A stretch of 11,364 bases of DNA from an uncultured Eubacteriales bacterium (lineage in GTDB: Bacteria; Bacillota; Clostridia; Lachnospirales; Lachnospiraceae): contig ONWL01000026.1 in NCBI GenBank assembly GCA_900321525.1, positions 1-11,364 of the forward strand. The letters are read 5' to 3'. The notes beneath the pieces are model-generated. The model was given only the letters and a program-made list of their open reading frames with translations. It did not search any database and was not told the DNA's origin. The position numbers and the translations under genes were made by a program. Positions 7,371-11,364 of the stretch are shown here, piece by piece. Each line of letters opens with the position of its first letter. Within the stretch, counting starts at the first letter, position 1.

Positions 7371-8531
7371 ATGAAGGAACTGGGAATCTATGTGCACTTC
7401 CCTTTTTGTGTCAAAAAATGTGCCTATTGTGATTTCCTTTCCGGTCCGGCTGGAGCCGGTACCATCAGGCGGTATGTGCAGGCATTGCAGGAGGAGATGG
7501 CACTGCTTGCAGCGCAGTATGGCAGATTGTCAGTCAGCAGTATCTTTTTGGGAGGGGGAACCCCTTCTATCTTGCCGGTTGAATGGACAGCAGAAGTATT
7601 GGAGGCGCTGAGACAGTTTTTTCAAGTACAGGAAGATGCAGAAATCACCATTGAGTGTAATCCGGGAACAGTAGACAAAGAGAAACTGAAACAGTACCGA
7701 CAGGCAGGCATCAATCGGATCAGTTATGGTCTACAGTCTGTCCATGAACAGGAGTTACAGATGTTGGGACGAATTCACAGTATGGAACAGTTTGTCAAGT
7801 GTTATCAGGATGCCAGGGCTGCAGGTTTTTCCAATGTCAATGTGGATCTCATGTCTGCGTTGCCGGGGCAGACTTTGACAGATTGGATGGATACATTAAA
7901 ACAGGTGACGGAGTTACAGCCGCCGCCGGAACATATTTCGGCTTACAGTCTGATTATTGAACCGGGGACTCTTTTTTATGAGCAGTATACCGGTCATGAA
8001 GAGTTGCTGCCGGATGAGAATACAGAGCGGGAGATGTATAGGTGGACAGCCCGTTTTTTGCAGGAAAAAGGCTATCGTCGATATGAAATTTCCAATTATG
8101 CAAAAGAGGGATATGAATCGAAACATAACAATTATTATTGGACCGGTGTGGACTATCTGGGGCTGGGAATTGGTGCAGCATCCTATCTACAGGGAGTGCG
8201 AAGTAAAAATACAGAAAATCTTCAGTTCTATATCCAAAATCTGGAATTGACCGGTACTACGTTGGCAGATATTCGGATGGAAGAGCATGTGCTTTCGGAA
8301 AGAGAGCAGCAGGAGGAATATCTGTTTTTGGGCCTGCGGCGGATGGAAGGAATCTCTACCACTGCATTTGCGGCGCGGTTTCATGTCTCCTATGATACCG
8401 TGTATGGGCAGGTGACAAGGCGGCTTTTGGAACTGGGACTGCTGCAACAACAGGGAGAGTGGATTTCTCTGACGGACAGAGGCATTGATGTCAGCAATGT
8501 GGTGTTGGCAGAGTTTTTGCAGGAGGAGTGA
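7371..8531 (+). CDS. hemW: Heme chaperone HemW (radical SAM, HemN-like)
   Basis: A 386-residue radical SAM protein of the HemN/HemW family. HemW binds heme and delivers it to target proteins; it was formerly annotated as oxygen-independent coproporphyrinogen III oxidase. The iron-sulfur motif CX3CX2C uses Cys13, Cys17 and Cys20 and is followed by Asp-Phe rather than a fourth cysteine, which fits HemW rather than true HemN. Also visible are GGGTPS (61-66, SAM-binding region), ECNPG (96-100) and the HemW-type HNNYYW motif (252-257). The open frame extends back to an ATG at 7242 that overlaps the lepA stop, but the extra 43 residues do not resemble the family. GGGAGGT (7358-7364), six bases before the ATG at 7371, clearly marks the start. 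The 128-base gap after lepA has no terminator, so co-transcription is likely. Confidence 0.95.
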   Translation: MKELGIYVHFPFCVKKCAYCDFLSGPAGAGTIRRYVQALQEEMALLAAQYGRLSVSSIFLGGGTPSILPVEWTAEVLEALRQFFQVQEDAEITIECNPGTVDKEKLKQYRQAGINRISYGLQSVHEQELQMLGRIHSMEQFVKCYQDARAAGFSNVNVDLMSALPGQTLTDWMDTLKQVTELQPPPEHISAYSLIIEPGTLFYEQYTGHEELLPDENTEREMYRWTARFLQEKGYRRYEISNYAKEGYESKHNNYYWTGVDYLGLGIGAASYLQGVRSKNTENLQFYIQNLELTGTTLADIRMEEHVLSEREQQEEYLFLGLRRMEGISTTAFAARFHVSYDTVYGQVTRRLLELGLLQQQGEWISLTDRGIDVSNVVLAEFLQEE

Positions 8532-8608
8532 CTGGTTCAGAAATGTGTCATGTATGAATCAAAAAAGGGTGAAAATATAGAAAGTATTACGTTTTCGCCA
8601 AAAAATTC

Positions 8609-8637
8609 TTTACGTCAATTTTGTTTCATATTACAAT
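8609..8637 (+). promoter_or_regulatory. Candidate promoter for the GH3 lipoprotein gene
   Basis: A -35-like TTTACG (8609-8614, four of six matches to TTGACA) is followed after 17 bases by TACAAT (8632-8637, five of six matches to TATAAT). Transcription would start near 8644, leaving an untranslated leader of about 180 bases before the ATG at 8825. A weaker alternative is TTGCCT (8661-8666) with TATCTT (8683-8688). The change from housekeeping genes to a glycosidase supports a promoter in this 293-base gap. Confidence 0.45.
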
Positions 8638-8693
8638 AAAAACGGAGTAATTGTTCAGAGTTGCCTTGATTTTGCTTCGTGATATCTTACTGT

Positions 8694-8770
8694 GATTTTT
8701 CGGTACAGAAATCGACCTGGCAATCGGGTGGTAAAATGGAGTTTTGATATCAATCGTTATGAAATTGCCA
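8694..8770 (+). promoter_or_regulatory. Inverted repeats in the GH3 leader
   Basis: Three symmetric elements are packed into the leader. They are a stem-loop pairing GATTT (8694-8698) with AAATC (8709-8713); a perfect 7-base inverted repeat, TGGCAAT (8718-8724) and ATTGCCA (8764-8770); and the 10-base palindrome TTGATATCAA (8744-8753) between those arms. Such symmetry could be operator DNA for a sugar-responsive regulator or RNA structure. No known riboswitch or catabolite-repression (cre) consensus was recognised. Confidence 0.3.
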
Positions 8771-8796
8771 TGCCTCTGAATCAATACAAATAAAAA

Positions 8797-8826
8797 ATGT
8801 GTACATGCACATGTAGGAGGACACAT
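8797..8826 (+). promoter_or_regulatory. Palindrome and possible hairpin around the GH3 ribosome binding site
   Basis: TACATG (8802-8807) and CATGTA (8810-8815) form a near-perfect DNA palindrome that touches the ribosome binding site AGGAGG (8815-8820). As RNA, ATGTGT (8797-8802) can pair with ACACAT (8821-8826), which includes the first two bases of the start codon. ACAT (8803-8806) can pair with ATGT (8811-8814). The AGGAGG would then sit as a bulge between two helices. It could be an operator or a translation-control hairpin; both are inferences. Confidence 0.35.
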
Positions 8827-9115
8827 GAAGCAGGTAAAAGGAAAGCAATGGATCGCACTGTTGCTGACAGGGGTGTTCTCTGTCAGTGCGGCAGGATGTG
8901 GCAAACAGGCAGAAACCATTCAGGAAACGCCCCTTCCTGAAACAGTTGCAACACTAGTAGAAACCCAGGAGAAAGAGACGGTTCTGACGACAGAAGAAAC
9001 AGTATCTGAGGAGGAAACGGCAGAAACTTATGTATTTGAGGAAACAGCAATCGATTTGCCGGAACATTCTATCTGGATGCGTCTTATTCCACAGAGGAAC
9101 GTGTGGCGGATTTGA
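8825..9115 (+). CDS. N-terminal lipoprotein signal and linker of a frameshifted GH3 enzyme
   Basis: A 96-residue frame that begins with a lipoprotein signal peptide: basic MKQVKGK, a hydrophobic core, and a lipobox SAAGC with the modifiable cysteine at residue 25. A Glu/Thr-rich linker follows (about residues 29-76), typical of a spacer holding a surface enzyme off the membrane. The frame matches the start expected of a family 3 glycoside hydrolase up to about His81 (codon 9065-9067). It then runs out of frame for 15 residues and stops at TGA 9113-9115. From 9070 the -1 frame continues sensibly into the catalytic domain (YLDASYSTEERVADLM). One missing base near 9066-9070 explains this. AGGAGG (8815-8820) is four bases before the ATG. 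By itself it would yield only a short lipopeptide. Confidence 0.8.
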   Translation: MKQVKGKQWIALLLTGVFSVSAAGCGKQAETIQETPLPETVATLVETQEKETVLTTEETVSEEETAETYVFEETAIDLPEHSIWMRLIPQRNVWRI

Positions 9116-10872
9116 TGCAATATATGACTTTGAAAGAAAAAGTGGCTCAGATGATGCAGCCGGAGCGTATGGATATCAGTCCGACAATGGTGAAAAACCT
9201 GGGCATCGGCTCTGTCTTAAGCGGCGGAGGCGCCTCTTCTTCCTCAGGAAATAAGCCGGAAGACTGGTATGCGTATATCAATTCCGTAGAGGAAGCTGCA
9301 TTGGAGGCACGTCTGGGTATTCCCCTTTTGTATGGAATTGATTCCGTACACGGTGACAACAATGTGTATGGTGCCACCATTTTCCCCCATAACATTGGAA
9401 TTGGTGCAACCGGAGATCTGGTTCTGGCAGAGGAAATCGCAGAAATTACCGCTGAGGAGACCCATGCCATCGGTGCCAATTGGGCGTTTGCCCCATGCTT
9501 GGGCAATGCCCAGAACGAACTGTGGGGACGTACCTATGAATGCTTCAGTGAGGATGCAGATGTAGTGGCACAGTTTGGTGCAGCGTATGTATCCGGTTTA
9601 CAGAATGGATTTGGTGATACTTCTGTTGCTGCTTGTGCAAAACATTACATTGGGGAAGGTTACACCTTTATGGGCGTGAACCAGGGTAATGTCAACATGA
9701 GCGAGGAAGAATTTGCAGAGTTGTTGGAAAGCGAGCATCTGTTAGAGCCATACATTTCCGCCATTGAGGCAGGTGCTGTGACAGTGATGGCTTCTTATAA
9801 CAGTGTAGATGGGAAGAAATGTCATGGCAATAAATGGCTGTTGACCGATGTACTCCGTGACCAGTTGGGATTTGAAGGTCTGGTGATCAGTGACTATGAC
9901 GGAATTGACCAGATTAAAGTGCCAAACGGCACATACAAGGAAAAGGTACTGGCAGCATTAGATGCAGGTGTGGATATGTTTATGGAGCCATATGATTGGG
10001 AAGATTGTATGGATGTATTGATTGATGCGGTACAGGATGGAGAGATTTCTATTGACCGGATCAATCTGTCAGTGGAACGTATTTTGAAGGTGAAGTTTGA
10101 TATGGGACTGTTCGAACATCCACTGACCGATCCTGCTGAACTGGAAGCAATCGGCACACCAGAACATCGTGAGGTGGCAAGACAGGCAGTTAGAGAGTCT
10201 CTTGTGTTGTTAAAGAATGATATGGCAACAGAAGAACAGACTGTGATGGAAGCACTTCGCGACTATACCGACATTGCGGTAGTAGGGAAGGGTGCCAACG
10301 ACATCGGTACCCAGTGTGGTGGCTGGACCATTACATGGACTGGTATGGCAGGTCACATTACGGAAGGAACCACCGTCTTAGAAGGAATCGAGCAGGCAGT
10401 AGGCGAAGAGAAGCACATCACTTACAGTGAGGATGGTTCTGAACTGGGCGATGCCCAGGCAGCCATTGTGGTACTCAGTGAGATTCCGTACTCTGAAACT
10501 GGCGGTGACAGAAACAAAGGAAATCTGATCTTTATGAGCAGCCAGAGACAGATGATTGATCGATTGAAAGAACAGAATTCAGATATGAAAATTATTCTGC
10601 TTCTGCTTTCTGGTAGACCAATCACTATTGCAGAAGAAGTGAAGAAGGCAGATGCCATCATTGCAGCATGGCTGCCGGGCAGTGAAGGACAGGGCGTGGC
10701 AGATGTGTTATTTGGTGACTATGATTTTACCGGACATCTGGAATTTACATGGCCTTGGTATGCTTCTGATATTGATGACAAGCATACCGAGGAATCGGTG
10801 GTATTGTTCCCATATGGCAGTGGACTGACCAGATCAGAGACCGTAGAATTGAGTGAAAAACCAGAGCAGTAA
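9103..10872 (+). CDS. Family 3 glycoside hydrolase (beta-glucosidase/exo-beta-glucanase), cut off from its signal peptide
   Basis: Catalytic part of a GH3 enzyme that releases glucose from the ends of beta-glucans or cello-oligosaccharides. Numbering from the GTG at 9103, it shows GIDSVHGDNNVYGATIFPHN (78-97), WGRTYECFSED (141-151), the Lys180-His181 pair, and the nucleophile Asp264 in VISDYDGI. In the C-terminal domain are CGGWT (405-409) and Glu465 in SETGGD, which aligns by eye with the acid/base of barley ExoI. Next come LLSGRP (501-506), WLPGSEGQG (523-531) and YGSGLT (571-576). This points to the ExoI/ExoP subgroup. The frame is open from 9010 and is meaningful from 9070, so the corrected protein would be about 682 residues with the 8825 signal peptide. 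As it stands, translation could begin at GTG 9103 (AGAGGA four bases upstream) or at ATG 9115, which overlaps the upstream stop as TGATG; either would give an unexported protein. No key residue is missing. Confidence 0.93.
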   Translation: MADLMQYMTLKEKVAQMMQPERMDISPTMVKNLGIGSVLSGGGASSSSGNKPEDWYAYINSVEEAALEARLGIPLLYGIDSVHGDNNVYGATIFPHNIGIGATGDLVLAEEIAEITAEETHAIGANWAFAPCLGNAQNELWGRTYECFSEDADVVAQFGAAYVSGLQNGFGDTSVAACAKHYIGEGYTFMGVNQGNVNMSEEEFAELLESEHLLEPYISAIEAGAVTVMASYNSVDGKKCHGNKWLLTDVLRDQLGFEGLVISDYDGIDQIKVPNGTYKEKVLAALDAGVDMFMEPYDWEDCMDVLIDAVQDGEISIDRINLSVERILKVKFDMGLFEHPLTDPAELEAIGTPEHREVARQAVRESLVLLKNDMATEEQTVMEALRDYTDIAVVGKGANDIGTQCGGWTITWTGMAGHITEGTTVLEGIEQAVGEEKHITYSEDGSELGDAQAAIVVLSEIPYSETGGDRNKGNLIFMSSQRQMIDRLKEQNSDMKIILLLLSGRPITIAEEVKKADAIIAAWLPGSEGQGVADVLFGDYDFTGHLEFTWPWYASDIDDKHTEESVVLFPYGSGLTRSETVELSEKPEQ

Positions 10873-10908
10873 AAGTTTCGCAATGATCTGGAAATGATTG
10901 TCACAAGG

Positions 10909-10945
10909 AAGGCACAAGCTGGAGATATTTCAGCTTGTGCCTTTT
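10909..10945 (+). terminator. Intrinsic terminator after the GH3 gene
   Basis: A perfect 13-base stem, AAGGCACAAGCTG (10909-10921) and its complement CAGCTTGTGCCTT (10931-10943), with a 9-base loop, is followed by a short T run (10942-10945). It lies 37 bases after the GH3 stop. The stem is very strong but the T tract is only four bases, so some read-through into the next gene is possible. Confidence 0.85.
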
Positions 10946-10972
10946 GAAAAATGATGAGAGGGGGATTTGGAG

Positions 10973-11364
10973 ATGAAACGTATTTTAGTCAGTGCCTGTC
11001 TGCTGGGGGTGAACTGTCGCTATAATGGAGTGGTGAAAGCAGATGAGGCAGTGTTACGGCTACTTAACCGGTCGGATCTACAGTTGATTCCGGTGTGTCC
11101 GGAACAGTTAGGCGGTCTGCCTACCCCTAGAGTGCCTTCAGAGCGGAGAGGAAATCAGGTATGTAACCAGGCAGGAATGGATGTGACAGAACCGTATCGT
11201 CGTGGGGCAGAGGAGACCTGTAAGCTGGCACAGCTTTTTCAGGCGGAGTTTGCGATACTGAAAGAAAGAAGTCCTTCCTGTGGAAAAGGAAAAATCTATG
11301 ATGGGACATTTTTCGGGACACTCACAGATGGCAATGGGGTTACCGCAGAATTGCTGATGGAACA
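10973..11364 (+). CDS. DUF523 family protein, probable iron-sulfur desulfurase-like (partial, runs off the end)
   Basis: The first 130 codons of a DUF523 protein; the window ends inside it. It begins MKRILVSACLLG, and the family's conserved blocks are present in order: SACLLG with Cys9 and CRYNG with Cys15, then PVCPEQLGGLPTPRVPSE (40-57, Cys42), then KERSPSCG (97-104, Cys103). Family knowledge: the thiouracil desulfurase TudS contains this domain and holds a [4Fe-4S] cluster by three conserved cysteines. Cys9, Cys42 and Cys103 are the likely equivalents here, so a desulfurase or sulfur-transfer role is plausible but unproven for this protein. AGAGGGGG (10957-10964) lies eight bases before the ATG. 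It sits only 27 bases after the terminator, with no clear promoter between. Confidence 0.88.
   Translation, partial: MKRILVSACLLGVNCRYNGVVKADEAVLRLLNRSDLQLIPVCPEQLGGLPTPRVPSERRGNQVCNQAGMDVTEPYRRGAEETCKLAQLFQAEFAILKERSPSCGKGKIYDGTFFGTLTDGNGVTAELLME

Noticed and set aside
9010..9115. Programmed -1 ribosomal frameshift in the GH3 gene
   Set aside because: No X-XXY-YYZ slippery heptamer is present in the frame of the 8825 gene across the overlap, so a mutation or sequence error is simpler.

Overview
The window reads as a chromosomal segment of a low-to-mid GC Gram-positive bacterium. The best guess is a gut-type Clostridia of the Lachnospiraceae kind. This rests on strong AGGAGG-type ribosome binding sites, a KtrAB potassium system, a teichoic-acid-type CDP-ribitol gene pair, the lepA-hemW pair, and a lipoprotein-type family 3 glycoside hydrolase with a Glu/Thr-rich linker. 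All supported genes lie on the plus strand. I see no rRNA, tRNA, CRISPR array, transposase or phage gene.

Layout. (1) 1-46 may hold the last codons of an upstream gene. (2) 132-2521 is a likely operon: ktrB (TTG start), ktrA, and a small protein of about 105 residues that I do not recognise. (3) 2648-5450 is a surface-polymer cassette: tarI (ribitol-5-phosphate cytidylyltransferase), tarJ (ribulose-5-phosphate reductase) and a LicD-family phosphotransferase. A TATAAT box lies upstream of tarI. (4) 5434-8531 carries lepA (elongation factor 4), whose start lies inside the end of the licD-like gene, followed by hemW (heme chaperone, radical SAM). (5) 8532-10945 holds a leader with a plausible promoter, a lipoprotein signal peptide and linker, a family 3 beta-glucosidase catalytic region in the -1 frame relative to that signal peptide, and a strong hairpin terminator. 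(6) 10973 to the end is the first 130 codons of a DUF523 protein that runs off the window.

How the genes fit together. KtrB and KtrA form a regulated K+ uptake system. TarJ and TarI would convert ribulose-5-phosphate to ribitol-5-phosphate and then to CDP-ribitol. The adjacent LicD-like enzyme is a natural candidate to use that donor, or another CDP-activated donor, to modify a surface glycan. LepA and HemW are housekeeping proteins. The GH3 enzyme looks intact as a catalytic domain, but a one-base frameshift separates it from its export signal.

The points most worth a second look are the tarI-tarJ-licD cassette, which resembles the animal CRPPA/ISPD plus fukutin/FKRP ribitol-phosphate pathway; the frameshift in the GH3 lipoprotein gene, where the upstream stop and a downstream ATG overlap as TGATG; the 17-base licD/lepA overlap; the unrecognised small gene behind ktrA; and a possible RNA structure around the ribosome binding site of the GH3 lipoprotein.
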